This document shows positions 38,673 to 51,626 of a DNA stretch of 64,000 nt, one piece after another. The number at the start of each line of letters is the position of its first letter. The stretch's first letter is position 1. Origin of the DNA: Mycolicibacterium sp. CBMA 226 (GTDB lineage Bacteria; Actinomycetota; Actinomycetes; Mycobacteriales; Mycobacteriaceae); assembly GCF_009729075.1 (NCBI RefSeq), contig NZ_VTGY01000011.1:310001-374000 (forward strand), read 5' to 3'. The translations under genes were made by a program, and so were the position numbers. Below the pieces are notes generated by a model. It made no database searches and was not told where the DNA came from. It saw only the letters and a program-made list of their open reading frames with translations.

Positions 38673-38714
38673 AGCTGGAGCGGCGGCGGGTCCCCGCATG
38701 AACCGGGTGCCCGG
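38661..38714. terminator. Possible bidirectional terminator between convergent lipid genes
   Basis: AGCTCT/AGAGCT (38661-38666 with 38671-38676, loop CATT) overlaps the PE-PPE stop, and CCGGG/CCCGG (38703-38714) follows. Both stems are short. They lie between convergent genes at 38672 and 38724. Confidence 0.35.
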
Positions 38715-38723
38715 CCACCGATC

Positions 38724-39365
38724 TCAGATCCCCACCGCGCCCGCCGCCACCAGCACCACACCCACCGCCGCCAACAGCCCGGCGACCTCGTGCCGCTGCC
38801 GGGCCCGAATCCAGTTGTGTAGCTTGCTCATTGCAGCGCGGGTCCGTTGCGGGGCGATCAGGTAGGCCAGCAGCGGGACTTCCACCAACGAGAACGCCAC
38901 TGCGTTGAACGTCACCAGCGCACCCATCCGGACGTCGGCCTCGACGTCCGCGGCGGCGATCACCGCCAGCGCGGCCAGGTAGTCGACAGAGGGCAGCGCG
39001 ATGCCCAGGCCCGCCACGCCGGCCACCCAGAGCGACCGGCCGTCGAGCAGCCGGTTCAGCCACGCCGGCACCTCGCGGTCACGTCCCTTCGTGACGGCCA
39101 GCAACAACGCGGTCACCAACGCCAGCGCCCCGATCACGATCTGCACCGTCGGCAGGTTGAAATGGGCTGAGGCCCAAGGGGGTAGCCGCGATTCGAGGAC
39201 AAACAGCACCACCGCGCCGACGGACAGGCCCATCAGGAAACCGCCGCACAGGAACGCCGCCAACTGCAGATGCGGGCGCGGCCGGTTGAGCATGACAACG
39301 GACATGCCGATCCGGAACGGCTCCAGGCTCACCGCGACCGCCATCACCAGCAGGGTGATCCACAT
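38724..39365 (-). CDS. Sap/GAP-family small integral membrane protein (glycolipid addressing)
   Basis: 213 aa with about six hydrophobic helices. The opening MWITLLVMAVAVSLEPFRIGMSVVMLNRPRP and the following LAAFLCGGFLMGLSVGAVVLF match the Gap/Sap proteins of mycobacterial glycolipid loci, which help move glycopeptidolipids or related lipids to the surface. It starts 9 bp after the FAAL gene in the same direction, so the two are co-transcribed. In this locus it should help MmpL10 place trehalose lipids. The exact transported species is inferred. Confidence 0.85.
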   Translation of the reverse strand: MWITLLVMAVAVSLEPFRIGMSVVMLNRPRPHLQLAAFLCGGFLMGLSVGAVVLFVLESRLPPWASAHFNLPTVQIVIGALALVTALLLAVTKGRDREVPAWLNRLLDGRSLWVAGVAGLGIALPSVDYLAALAVIAAADVEADVRMGALVTFNAVAFSLVEVPLLAYLIAPQRTRAAMSKLHNWIRARQRHEVAGLLAAVGVVLVAAGAVGI

Positions 39366-39374
39366 GCGGTGCGG

Positions 39375-41087
39375 TTACGCGTCCAACCGGGTGAACTGCC
39401 CTTGCCGGTACTGCTCGACACACGCCGATCGGCGCATCTTGCCGCTCGTGGTGGTCGGGATCGATCCGGCTTCCACCAGAACGACGTCGGTGACCTGCAA
39501 CCCGTGCGCCCGCGAAATCGCCGCGACCACATCGTTTTTCAACGCCGCAAGCTCGTCGGCGTCAGTCCGCGCCTTGAGTTCGATGATGGTGACCAGCTGG
39601 TCGGTGTGGTCGTCGGTCACGGCGATCGCCGCGACCCGGCCGCGGCTGATCTTCTGCACCGTCGCTTCGATGTCGTCGGAGTAGTGGTTGCGGCCGCGCA
39701 CGATCAGCATGTCCTTGATGCGGCCCACGATGAACAGGTCACCTTCGGAGATGAAGCCCTGATCCCCGGTACGCAGCCAGCCGGTCTCGGGGGTGCCGTC
39801 GGGGGCGTCCACCAGGGTCGCATCGAATGCCGACCCCGTCTGCTCAGGCTTGCGCCAGTACCCGGCGGAGACATTGTCACCGTGGACCCAGATTTCGCCG
39901 ACGACGCCGTCGGGGCACGGCTGGCAGCTGTCGGCGTCGACGATCTCCAGGAGCGGCGACGGCGCCCGCCCGTACCGCATGAGCGGCGTCCCACCGGCTT
40001 TGCGCAACGCGATGCCCTGTGTGAGTTCGTCGGCGGCGAACTCGATGACCTCCGGCGGTCGGCCGTGGGCGCCGCTGGCAACGTAGAGCGTCGCCTCGGC
40101 CAGGCCGTAGGACGGCACCATCATCTCGGGCCGGAAGCCGACGGCAGCGAAGCGTTCGTCGAACTTGATCAGCGTGGGTGGGTGAATGCGTTCGGCGCCG
40201 TTGTTGATGCCGATGATGCCGCTCAGATCGAGCTCGGCCATCTCTTCGTCGGTGACGCGGCGGGTCGCGAGGTCGAACGCGAAGTTCGGGGCGGCCGACC
40301 ACGCTGGGTTGTTCCGGGACAGCGCCTGAAGCCAGCGGACGGGACAGGTCAGGAACGCGATCGGACTCATGAGGATGCCCTGGTGGCCGGAGAAGATGGG
40401 CACCGCGATCCCGAGCACGAGGCCCATGTCGTGGTAGAAGGGCAGCCACGAGACCAGCGCCGAGCCGGGTGGCAACTCGCCGCCATGCTCCGACAGCAGG
40501 TCGGCGAGCAACTGCTCGACATTCGCGCGCAGGTTCCGGTGCGAGATCATCACGCCGGCCGGCAGCCGCGTCGACCCGGAGGTGTACTGCAGGTAGGCGA
40601 TGTCCGGGCCGGCGGGCACGTCTTCGTCGAAGTCCCGGTCGGCGTCCAGATCGAGGGTGTCGACGGCGATCACGGCGACCATGGAGGCACCGTCGTCCAC
40701 GTTCTGCGCCGCGATGTCGAACGCGGCCGCGGTGGTCAGGACGACCGTCGGCGACGTGTCGGTGATGACGGCGCTGACCCGCTCGTCATGCGAGCCGGGT
40801 AGCGGGACCGACAGCGGCACCGCGATGAAACCCGCCTGCATGGCGCCCAGGAATCCGACGATGTACGCGAGCCCCTGCGGCGCGATGATCAGCGCGCGGT
40901 CGCCCGGTACGCCGTGCATGCGCAGCTCGTGCGCCACGTTCAGGGTGCGACGGTACAACTGGGCCCACGTCACGCTCTCGGTGACGCCGTCCCAGTCGTG
41001 GTCGTAGTCGGTGAAGGTGTAGGCCACATCGTCGGGAGTCAGGCCGGCGCGCTCGCGCAGCACGGACAGGATCGACGCATCGGACAT
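39375..41087 (-). CDS. fadD23: Long-chain fatty acid-AMP ligase FadD23-like
   Basis: 570 aa. The ANL core shows YLQYTSGSTRLPAGVMISHRN (P-loop, about residues 165-185), VPSYGLAEATLYVASG (A5) and GWLRTGDQGFISEGDLFIVGR (A8 hinge). The N-terminal ALIIAPQGLAYIVGFLGAMQAG segment is typical of FAAL enzymes rather than of CoA ligases. It should activate a fatty acid as acyl-AMP and load it on the KS or ACP of the PKS. In the TPP locus FadD23 supplies the starter. ATG at 41087 is clear. The gene points toward the PE-PPE gene and is divergent from the gene at 41350. Confidence 0.9.
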   Translation of the reverse strand: MSDASILSVLRERAGLTPDDVAYTFTDYDHDWDGVTESVTWAQLYRRTLNVAHELRMHGVPGDRALIIAPQGLAYIVGFLGAMQAGFIAVPLSVPLPGSHDERVSAVITDTSPTVVLTTAAAFDIAAQNVDDGASMVAVIAVDTLDLDADRDFDEDVPAGPDIAYLQYTSGSTRLPAGVMISHRNLRANVEQLLADLLSEHGGELPPGSALVSWLPFYHDMGLVLGIAVPIFSGHQGILMSPIAFLTCPVRWLQALSRNNPAWSAAPNFAFDLATRRVTDEEMAELDLSGIIGINNGAERIHPPTLIKFDERFAAVGFRPEMMVPSYGLAEATLYVASGAHGRPPEVIEFAADELTQGIALRKAGGTPLMRYGRAPSPLLEIVDADSCQPCPDGVVGEIWVHGDNVSAGYWRKPEQTGSAFDATLVDAPDGTPETGWLRTGDQGFISEGDLFIVGRIKDMLIVRGRNHYSDDIEATVQKISRGRVAAIAVTDDHTDQLVTIIELKARTDADELAALKNDVVAAISRAHGLQVTDVVLVEAGSIPTTTSGKMRRSACVEQYRQGQFTRLDA

Positions 41088-41160
41088 GGCGCCAGGTTAC
41101 TCAACTCACATGAGACCGGTGGTACCTGGTTTGCCAGTCAGGTGCTGCATGCGATGCAGA

Positions 41161-41236
41161 GTGCTACGACGAATGCGCAGGTTTAACCCGCGAAAGAACG
41201 AAATCTCAACCCGAACATGCACATTCGTCGTAGCAC
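41161..41236. repeat. Large inverted repeat in a divergent intergenic region
   Basis: Arms GTGCTACGACGAATGCGCA (41161-41179) and its complement at 41218-41236 match at 18 of 19 positions, with a 38-base centre. A smaller palindrome (CTGCAT/ATGCAG) sits just left at 41144-41158. It lies between two divergent genes, so it is not a terminator. It looks like a palindromic interspersed element or a regulatory site. Confidence 0.85.
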
Positions 41237-41349
41237 CCCCGTCTTGATGGTTGTAGAGACAGGCTGACGCGGGCGCCGGTAGCCGGTGCCCTGTGGATAA
41301 CCACCGGTAGAGGTCTCCGATCTGTCGGTGGCGCGGCCAGGCTCGCGGC

Positions 41350-42213
41350 ATGAACCGACCGTTTCTCGGGAGCGCAGCCTTGGAGACCGGACTGCTCACC
41401 AGACGAGAACTCCGTGCCGAGTATCGCGCCGTCTACCGGGGTGTCTATCTCGCCAATGAGGTGGCGTTGACCGCGAGGCTGCGCGCCCAGGCCGCGTGGT
41501 TGTTCGCCGGGCCCGATGCTGTGTTGTGCGGGTTGTCGGCGGCGGCTGTGTACGGCACCAAGTGGCTCGACGTGAACGCGCCGGCCGAGGTCGTGCGGAC
41601 CAACCGGCACGCCCCGGCAGGACTCACGGTGCACTCGTATGCCCTGGCTCCAGAGGATGTCTGCGTGGTCGACGGTATGCGGGTGACCTCGATGGCGCGG
41701 ACGGCGTTCGACCTGGGCAGGCTGCTGCCCGAAACCGAGGCGGTGCCGGCGTTGGATGCATTGTTGAATGCGACGGGCCTGGACCCGGCAGACGTGTGGG
41801 CGCTGGCCGACGCCAATCGGGGGATTCGGGGCGTCGCTCGTCTGCGGAACGCGCTGGCACAGGCCGATGGCGGGTCGGAATCGCCGTTGCAGACCCAGAC
41901 TCGGCGGTTGTTACGCCGCACGGGCGTTCCCGGACTCCAGACGCAAATCCCGTTCTATGACGAGTGGGGATTGGTCTGCACGCGGGCAGCACTGGGCTGG
42001 CCGCGGTGGAAGGTGGCCGTCGAGTGTGACGATGACGCGGACACTCCGGGATATCGCGAATGGGTGCACAGCCATACGGCGGAGCTCGAATCGCAGGGTT
42101 GGAGCGTCATCTGGGTGACGAAGTCGACGGCGGAAGGTCGAGGAAGCCCCGGAATCGTGGTGCTGCGGGCGCAGGAGAAGTTGTGGGCCGCCCAGCGGAC
42201 GCGGGCGAGTTGA
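41350..42213 (+). CDS. AbiEi/DUF559-like protein, probably degenerate nuclease
   Basis: 287 aa. The N-terminal [21 protein letters not shown] resembles the winged-helix of AbiEi-type antitoxin-like proteins that mycobacteria carry in many copies. The C-terminus has [21 protein letters not shown] then [15 protein letters not shown], matching the DUF559/Vsr-like PD-(D/E)xK core. Relatives usually read VDLGWP with a catalytic Asp and then EYDG; here Ala replaces that Asp and the loop is altered, so activity may be lost. The protein is soluble. The gene is next to the 19-bp inverted repeat, which could be an associated element. No partner toxin gene is adjacent. Family membership rests on these motifs only. 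Confidence 0.7.
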   Translation: MNRPFLGSAALETGLLTRRELRAEYRAVYRGVYLANEVALTARLRAQAAWLFAGPDAVLCGLSAAAVYGTKWLDVNAPAEVVRTNRHAPAGLTVHSYALAPEDVCVVDGMRVTSMARTAFDLGRLLPETEAVPALDALLNATGLDPADVWALADANRGIRGVARLRNALAQADGGSESPLQTQTRRLLRRTGVPGLQTQIPFYDEWGLVCTRAALGWPRWKVAVECDDDADTPGYREWVHSHTAELESQGWSVIWVTKSTAEGRGSPGIVVLRAQEKLWAAQRTRAS

Positions 42214-42311
42214 GAGGCGCATGTCCGCTGGTGAAGCAGGGCAAGACATTTTGGCTGGAATTGGCATACAAGCCGATGTCGGATGCCCGTTCCGGCCGTT
42301 ACGATCCGACC

Positions 42312-43823
42312 ATGTCGCTACCCGATGGATCGGTTTTCGCCGGTTTCACCGTGGTCAGATCGTTGGGCGCCGGCGGCATGGGTGAGGTCTACCTGGTCAA
42401 GCATCCGCGGCTGCCGCGCTCTGACGCGCTGAAGGTGCTGCCGGCATCGTTGTCGGCCGACGCCGAATACCGGCGGCGCTTCGAGCGCGAGGCCGACGCC
42501 GCGGCGACGCTGTGGCATCAGCACATCGTGGGGGTGCACGACCGCGGCGAATTCGACGGACGGCTCTGGATCTCGATGGACTACGTCGAAGGTTCCGATG
42601 CCGGAAACGTGCTCCGGACGCAGTGCCCCGGCGGCATGCCGCGGGACCAGGTGTTTGCGATCGTCACCGCGATAGCCGACGCACTGGACTATGCGCACAG
42701 CCGCGGCCTGCTGCACCGCGACGTCAAACCCGCGAACATCCTGTTGGGTGCCGGTGGCCCGGGACGTGGCCGGGTGATGCTGGCCGATTTCGGGATCGCC
42801 CGGCGCGTCGACGATTTCGACGGACTGACGTCGACGAACATGACCCTCGGCACGCCGAGTTATGCCGCGCCGGAACAACTGCTCGGTGAGGCACTGGACG
42901 GCCGGGCCGACCAGTATGCCTTGGCCGCCACAGCCTTTCAGTTGCTGACCGGCCAGCCGCCGGGCGGCGATTCGACGCCCATGGTGCTCATCAGCAAACG
43001 GGTGAGTGGCGTCGTGCCGCGGCTGGCCGAGTTCCGTAGCGACCTCGCCGATCTGGACCCCGTGATGGCGATCGCGATGGCCCGCCGGCCTGCCGACCGC
43101 TTCCCGTCATGCGCGGATTTCGCTGCGGCGCTGGCGCGCGGTGCGGCGCCGACGCTCCCGCCGGTGGTGGCCCCTGCGGCACCCGCGGCCCCGACAGCTC
43201 GATCCAGTCCGGCCGCGGCACCCATGGGTCCTGTGCGCCAACCAGATCCGCCGGTCACGGCGCGGTCCGGACTGAGTCCAACGGCCTGGGCCCTCAGCGG
43301 AATCGGGGCCCTGCTGGTGGTGGCCCTGGTATTCGTGGGCGTGGTACTGCTGCGCGGGCGTGACGGGCACAGCGGCGCAACGACTTCGGCGGAGGCCACG
43401 GCGACGTCGGCCGAGACGCCGGAGGTGCCCGTGACGTCGGTCGAATCGACCTCGCCGGAGACCGCCACCTCGCTGGTGCCCACGACGACGCGAATGGTGC
43501 TGCCCGACGCCGATTCCCGTGGCTTCACCACCTACAACGGCGCCGCGCGCTGTGCCGGTGCCGACGAGGCCGCGATGATCCTGCGCACGGCCCAGTCGGT
43601 GGTCGTGATCTGCCGCAGCAGCGTCGGTGTCCTCTACTACCTGGGCTATCGGCTGTCCGACGGCGCGAAAATCCGATTGAGCACCGTGCATCAGTCCGGC
43701 GACGGCTACGTCGCGATCAACGATCCCGATGCGGCCGAGTACCACGTCTCGTCGTCCGGGCTGGAGATCGTGCAGAACGGCAAGACGCTGGCGTCCGAGC
43801 CCGCGGTCGAGTCTGCTCGGTGA
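42312..43823 (+). CDS. Membrane Ser/Thr protein kinase (Pkn family)
   Basis: About 503 aa, starting at the ATG 42312. The kinase domain (residues 8-270) has GAGGMGEVY (glycine loop), ALKVL (catalytic Lys), [10 protein letters not shown] (catalytic loop) and DFG plus [10 protein letters not shown] (activation segment). A Pro/Ala-rich linker is followed by one helix ([23 protein letters not shown]) and an extracytoplasmic domain of about 150 residues with a Thr-rich linker and two cysteines ([15 protein letters not shown]). The sensor domain is not one I recognise; there are no PASTA repeats. It is 36 bp upstream of rmlA, so it may be co-transcribed with the rhamnose genes, which raises the possibility that it senses envelope state. 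A promoter before rmlA cannot be excluded. Confidence 0.9.
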   Translation: MSLPDGSVFAGFTVVRSLGAGGMGEVYLVKHPRLPRSDALKVLPASLSADAEYRRRFEREADAAATLWHQHIVGVHDRGEFDGRLWISMDYVEGSDAGNVLRTQCPGGMPRDQVFAIVTAIADALDYAHSRGLLHRDVKPANILLGAGGPGRGRVMLADFGIARRVDDFDGLTSTNMTLGTPSYAAPEQLLGEALDGRADQYALAATAFQLLTGQPPGGDSTPMVLISKRVSGVVPRLAEFRSDLADLDPVMAIAMARRPADRFPSCADFAAALARGAAPTLPPVVAPAAPAAPTARSSPAAAPMGPVRQPDPPVTARSGLSPTAWALSGIGALLVVALVFVGVVLLRGRDGHSGATTSAEATATSAETPEVPVTSVESTSPETATSLVPTTTRMVLPDADSRGFTTYNGAARCAGADEAAMILRTAQSVVVICRSSVGVLYYLGYRLSDGAKIRLSTVHQSGDGYVAINDPDAAEYHVSSSGLEIVQNGKTLASEPAVESAR

Positions 43824-43859
43824 ACACTTGACGCGCGGCGCGTATGTCAGGATGGCCGG

Positions 43860-47703
<3,844 letters not shown>

Positions 47704-47727
47704 GCCGCTCGCCGATACAGCAACTTG

Positions 47728-47754
47728 TGGCGGGATCCGGGCGGATCCTCGCCA
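47728..47754. terminator. Bidirectional terminator between flavin reductase and sdh operon
   Basis: TGGCG pairs with CGCCA and GATCC with GGATC around a GGGC loop (47728-47754), with one bulge. It follows the rightward stop at 47703 and the leftward stop at 47783, so it can serve both strands. Confidence 0.65.
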
Positions 47755-47782
47755 AAAGTTCGCATCTCGACGGCGGGCCGAG

Positions 47783-47944
47783 CTAAGGCCGGGAGGCGAG
47801 CTCCTGGCGATACCCCTCAACGCGCTTCTCGAGCTCGGCGGCATCGTCAGGCCGCCCTTCCTTACGGGCCAGTTCGGCGCGCAAGGAAAGCTCGCGGATG
47901 GCGGTCCGAATGTCGTTGACGCTGTGCGTTTCTGATTGGCCCAT
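47783..47944 (-). CDS. Small conserved helical protein at the end of the sdh1 operon
   Basis: 53 aa: it begins MGQSETHSVNDIRTAIRELS and continues LRAELARKEGRPDDAAELEK, ending RVEGYRQELASRP. It is charged and helical with an amphipathic coiled-coil look and has no membrane segment. AAAGG lies about seven bases before the ATG (47944). The start is 50 bp after sdhB, in the same direction. The M. smegmatis sdh1 operon is, from memory, annotated with a small gene at this end (MSMEG_0416), which fits. Function unknown; assembly or regulation of Sdh1 is a guess. Confidence 0.75.
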   Translation of the reverse strand: MGQSETHSVNDIRTAIRELSLRAELARKEGRPDDAAELEKRVEGYRQELASRP

Positions 47945-47994
47945 CTGGCTGCCTTTCGTCACGGATTGGCTGCCCCTCAGAGCCTACGCCGAAA

Positions 47995-48747
47995 CTACCG
48001 CCGGAAGAGCTTGTTCCCCAGCCAGACGATCGGGTCGTACTTGCGGTCGGCGACGCGCTCCTTCATCGGGATCAGCGCGTTGTCGGTGATCTTGATGTGC
48101 TCGGGGCACACCTCGGTGCAGCACTTGGTGATGTTGCAGTAGCCCAGACCGAACTCGTCCTGCGCCATGTCCTTGCGGTCCAGGGTGTCGAGCGGGTGCA
48201 TGTCCAGCTCGGCCACCCGCATCAGGAAGCGCGGCCCGGCGAAGGCCTGCTTGTTCTCCTCGTGGTCACGCACCACGTGGCAGGTGTTCTGGCACAGGAA
48301 GCACTCGATGCACTTGCGGAACTCCTGCGAGCGCTCGACATCTTCCTGCTGCATCCGGTACTCGCCGGGCTTGAGGTCCTTCGGCGGCGCGAAAGACGGT
48401 ATTTGGCGCGCCTTTTCGTAGTTGAACGACACGTCGGTCACCAGGTCGCGAATGATCGGGAACGCCCGCAGCGGGGTGATGGTGACGGTCTCTGCGGGAT
48501 CGAACGTCGACATCCGGGTCATGCACATCAGCCGCGGGCGGCCGTTGACCTCGGCCGAACACGAGCCGCACTTGCCGGCCTTGCAGTTCCACCGCACCGC
48601 CAGGTCCGGGGCCTGCGTGGCCTGGATGCGGTGGATGATGTCGAGCACCACCTCGCCGTCGTTGACCTCGACCTTGAAGTCGTCGAGACCGCCGCCGGTG
48701 TCGTCACCGCGCCAGACCCGCAGATTGGCTTGGTAGCTGTTGCTCAT
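47995..48747 (-). CDS. sdhB: Succinate dehydrogenase 1 iron-sulfur subunit
   Basis: 250 aa. WNCKAGKCGSCSAEVNGRPR and the following MC bind the [2Fe-2S] cluster, FRKCIECFLCQNTCHVV binds [4Fe-4S] and CNITKCCTEVCPEHI the [3Fe-4S] cluster. This is the Rv0247c-type subunit that carries electrons from FAD in SdhA to the membrane part. I start at ATG 48747 because the family begins there; the frame extends upstream as far as 49056 but overlaps sdhA. Two bases separate it from the end of sdhA. Confidence 0.95.
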   Translation of the reverse strand: MSNSYQANLRVWRGDDTGGGLDDFKVEVNDGEVVLDIIHRIQATQAPDLAVRWNCKAGKCGSCSAEVNGRPRLMCMTRMSTFDPAETVTITPLRAFPIIRDLVTDVSFNYEKARQIPSFAPPKDLKPGEYRMQQEDVERSQEFRKCIECFLCQNTCHVVRDHEENKQAFAGPRFLMRVAELDMHPLDTLDRKDMAQDEFGLGYCNITKCCTEVCPEHIKITDNALIPMKERVADRKYDPIVWLGNKLFRR

Positions 48748-48749
48748 GG

Positions 48750-50654
48750 CTAGCTCCGTTCCGGGTGGGCGGCCAGTTCGGCGTCGGTGTAGTACTTCTC
48801 CAGCTCGGACAGTTCGAAGCAGGCGAGCAGTTCGGCCGGCATGGGAGTCTGCTGTTCGGGGGTGACGGTGACGTCGGGGACGATCGGGTCGCCGCCACCT
48901 GCGCTGCACACCAGCAAGATGTTGCGCCAGTCGGCACTCATCTCCGGGTGGTCGTCGCGCGTGTGACCGCCACGGCTCTCGGTACGCGCCAGCGCAGCCT
49001 TGGCCACACATTCGCTGACCAGCAGCATGTTCCGCATGTCGACGGCCAGGTGCCAACCGGGGTTGAACTGCCGGTGGCCCTCGACGGTGATGTTGTGCAT
49101 CCGGCGCTTGAGATCATCGAGCTTGACCAGCGCCTGCTCGATCTCCTCCTTGGTGCGGATGATGCCGACCAGGTCGTTCATCGCCTGCTGCAGCTCGGTG
49201 TGCAGGGTGTACGGGTTCTCCGCGCCGACGTGCTCGTCGAACGGCGCCAACGCTTCCCGGGCCGCCGTGGTCAGCGCGTCGTCGGAGACGACTGGCCGTG
49301 CGGGCAGCGCCTTCACGTACTGCGCCGCGCCGAGGCCGGCCCGTCGGCCGAACACCAGCAGGTCGCTGAGGGAGTTCCCGCCCAGCCGGTTGGAGCCGTG
49401 CATACCGCCGGAGCACTCGCCGGCGGCGAATAGGCCGGGCGTGCGCGCCGCGCCGGTGTCCGGGTCAACCTCGATGCCACCCATGACGTAGTGGCAAGTC
49501 GGGCCGACCTCCATCTCGTCCTTGGTGATGTCGACCTCGGCCAGCTCCATGAACTGGTGGTACATCGACGGCAGGCGCTTCTTGATCTCCTCGGTGGGGA
49601 TGCGCGAGGCGATGTCGAGGTAGACGCCGCCGTGCGGCGTGCCGCGGCCGGCCTTGACCTCGGAGTTGATGGCGCGGGCCACCTCGTCGCGGGGCAGCAG
49701 GTCAGGGGTGCGGCGGGCCGAGTCGTTGTCCTTGAGCCACTGGTCGGCCTCTTCCTCGGTTTCGGCGTACTGGCCCTTGAACACCGAGGGGATGTAGTCG
49801 AACATGAACCGCTTGCCCTCGGAGTTCTTCAGCACCCCGCCGTCGCCGCGCACACCCTCGGTGACGAGGATGCCCTTCACCGAGGGCGGCCAGACCATGC
49901 CCGTCGGGTGGAACTGGATGAACTCCATGTTGATCAGCGTCGCGCCGGCCCGCAGCGCCAGGGCGTGGCCGTCGCCGGTGTACTCCCACGAGTTCGACGA
50001 CACCTTGAAGGACTTGCCGATACCGCCGGTGGCCAGCACCACCGCCGGCGCCTCGAACAAGACGAACCGGCCCGACTCGCGCCAGTAGCCGAATGCGCCG
50101 GCGATCCGGTCGCCATCCTTCACCAGTTCAGTGATGGTGCACTCGTGGAACACCTTGATGCGGGCCTCGTAGTCACCCGTCTCGGCGAAGTCCTCCTGCT
50201 GCAGCGAGACGATCTTCTGCTGCATGGTGCGGATGATCTCGAGGCCCGTGCGGTCGCCGACGTGCGCGAGGCGCGGGTAGGTGTGGCCACCGAAGTTGCG
50301 CTGGCTGATCCGGCCGTCCTTGGTCCGGTCGAACAGTGCGCCATAGGTTTCCAGCTCCCACACCCGGTCGGGTGCTTCGCGGGCATGCAGCTCGGCCATG
50401 CGCCAGTTGTTCAGGAACTTGCCGCCGCGCATGGTGTCGCCGAAGTGAATCTGCCAGCTGTCCTTGGAGTTGGCATTGCGCATCGACGCGGCACAGCCGC
50501 CCTCGGCCATGACGGTGTGGGCCTTGCCGAACAACGACTTACACACCACCGCGACCCGAAGGCCCTGCTCCCGGGCTTCGATAACCGCACGCAACCCAGC
50601 CCCGCCGGCTCCGATTACGACGACGTCGTACTCGTGCCGTTCGAGTTCAGCCAT
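48750..50654 (-). CDS. sdhA: Succinate dehydrogenase 1 flavoprotein subunit
   Basis: 634 aa. VVIGAGGAGLRAVIEA is the FAD Rossmann motif; KAHTVMAEGGCAAS has the His that carries covalent FAD; RWRMAEL-like and HPTGMVWPPSVKGILVTEGVRGDGGVL form the capping and substrate site; GGMHGSNRLGGNSL is the C-terminal FAD segment. It oxidises succinate to fumarate. It matches the Rv0248c position. The upstream gene (SdhC type) is 50 bp away on the same strand. Confidence 0.96.
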   Translation of the reverse strand: MAELERHEYDVVVIGAGGAGLRAVIEAREQGLRVAVVCKSLFGKAHTVMAEGGCAASMRNANSKDSWQIHFGDTMRGGKFLNNWRMAELHAREAPDRVWELETYGALFDRTKDGRISQRNFGGHTYPRLAHVGDRTGLEIIRTMQQKIVSLQQEDFAETGDYEARIKVFHECTITELVKDGDRIAGAFGYWRESGRFVLFEAPAVVLATGGIGKSFKVSSNSWEYTGDGHALALRAGATLINMEFIQFHPTGMVWPPSVKGILVTEGVRGDGGVLKNSEGKRFMFDYIPSVFKGQYAETEEEADQWLKDNDSARRTPDLLPRDEVARAINSEVKAGRGTPHGGVYLDIASRIPTEEIKKRLPSMYHQFMELAEVDITKDEMEVGPTCHYVMGGIEVDPDTGAARTPGLFAAGECSGGMHGSNRLGGNSLSDLLVFGRRAGLGAAQYVKALPARPVVSDDALTTAAREALAPFDEHVGAENPYTLHTELQQAMNDLVGIIRTKEEIEQALVKLDDLKRRMHNITVEGHRQFNPGWHLAVDMRNMLLVSECVAKAALARTESRGGHTRDDHPEMSADWRNILLVCSAGGGDPIVPDVTVTPEQQTPMPAELLACFELSELEKYYTDAELAAHPERS

Positions 50655-50704
50655 GAAACAACTCCAAATTGTCGTGAATAGCGTTGAAATTCAAAACGTT
50701 TGAC

Positions 50705-51532
50705 TCAGCCGACGAAACGCAGGTCGCTGAACCACCCGGCGGACACGGCCATGACGTAGAAGTCCGTGAACATCAGGGTGCCCAGCGTGATCCACGCATA
50801 CAGCTTGTGGCGGGTGTTGAGCTTGCTGACCTGGGTCCAGATCCAGTAGCGCACAGGGTGTTTCGAGAAGTGCTTGAGCCGGCCGCCGGTGACGTGCCGG
50901 CAGGAGTGGCACGACACCGTGTAGACCCACAGCATGATGACGTTGCCCAGCAGGATGATGTTGCCGAGCCCGAAGCCGAAACCGCTGGGCGAGTGGAACG
51001 CGACGATCGCGTCATAGGTGTTGATGACCGAGATGATGACCGCGATGTAGAAGAAGTAGCGGTGCGTGTTCTGGATGATCAGCGGGAACCGCGTCTCACC
51101 GGTGTACTTGGCGTGCGGCTCGGCGACGGCGCACGCGGTCGGGGACTGCCACACCGTGCGGTAGTAGGCGCCGCGGTAGTAGTAACACGTGAGCCGGAAC
51201 AGCAGCAGGAACGGCAGGGACAGCGCGGCGAAGGGAATCAGCGACAGCGGTCCGTCCGCCGGCAGGATTTGCGGCCAGAACTCGCTGGCCGCACCACACT
51301 TGACGCTCAGGCAGGGCGAGTAGAACGGCGTCAGGTAGTGGTAGTCCGCGACGTAGAAGTGGTCTCGCTGGAAGGCGCGCACCGTCGCGTAGATGATGAA
51401 TGCGGCAAAACCCAGGTCGATGAGAATCGGGGATTTGAGCCAGTTATCGGTCCGCAGGGTGCGCTGCGGTATCTGCGCGCGCGTGGGGGAGAAGACGCCG
51501 GTCCCGGGACGGTTGGCGGCGGGTGCGCTCAC
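50705..51532 (-). CDS. sdhC: Succinate dehydrogenase 1 membrane anchor (Rv0249c-like)
   Basis: 275 aa with about five hydrophobic helices. It holds Cys/His pairs: CLSVKCG (about residues 74-80) and YTVSCHSCRHVTGGRLKH (about 202-218). The mycobacterial Sdh1 membrane subunit is reported to contain a membrane-embedded Rieske-type [2Fe-2S] cluster, and these cysteines and histidines are consistent with that. It passes electrons from SdhB to the quinone pool. GTG start at 51532. A perfect hairpin lies between this gene and the small gene upstream. Confidence 0.88.
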   Translation of the reverse strand: MSAPAANRPGTGVFSPTRAQIPQRTLRTDNWLKSPILIDLGFAAFIIYATVRAFQRDHFYVADYHYLTPFYSPCLSVKCGAASEFWPQILPADGPLSLIPFAALSLPFLLLFRLTCYYYRGAYYRTVWQSPTACAVAEPHAKYTGETRFPLIIQNTHRYFFYIAVIISVINTYDAIVAFHSPSGFGFGLGNIILLGNVIMLWVYTVSCHSCRHVTGGRLKHFSKHPVRYWIWTQVSKLNTRHKLYAWITLGTLMFTDFYVMAVSAGWFSDLRFVG

Positions 51533-51594
51533 GAAGAAAGCCTCGATTCCATTGGGGACAGGGTCTGTCTATGAAGTTGTGGGACGCGCCGGTG

Positions 51595-51621
51595 ATGGGC
51601 ACGACGGACCGTCGTGCCCAT
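51595..51621 (-). terminator. Perfect 13-bp inverted repeat between Rv0250c-like gene and sdhC
   Basis: ATGGGCACGACGG (51595-51607) and CCGTCGTGCCCAT (51609-51621) are exact complements around one base, giving about a 12-bp stem with a 3-base loop in RNA. On the minus strand it starts six bases after the stop of the upstream gene and lies 62 bp before sdhC. It could stop or attenuate transcription, or stabilise the upstream mRNA end. Confidence 0.7.
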
Positions 51622-51626
51622 GCCGG

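Noticed and set aside
39270..40802. 510-aa plus-strand frame inside fadD23
   Set aside because: Antisense to a full ANL enzyme; no motif.
41350..42213. Complete toxin-antitoxin pair
   Set aside because: Only the AbiEi-like protein is present; no AbiEii-type nucleotidyltransferase gene is adjacent.
43829..43850. TTGACG as a -35 box before rmlA
   Set aside because: No -10 at suitable distance; the bases also form a small GC palindrome after the kinase stop.
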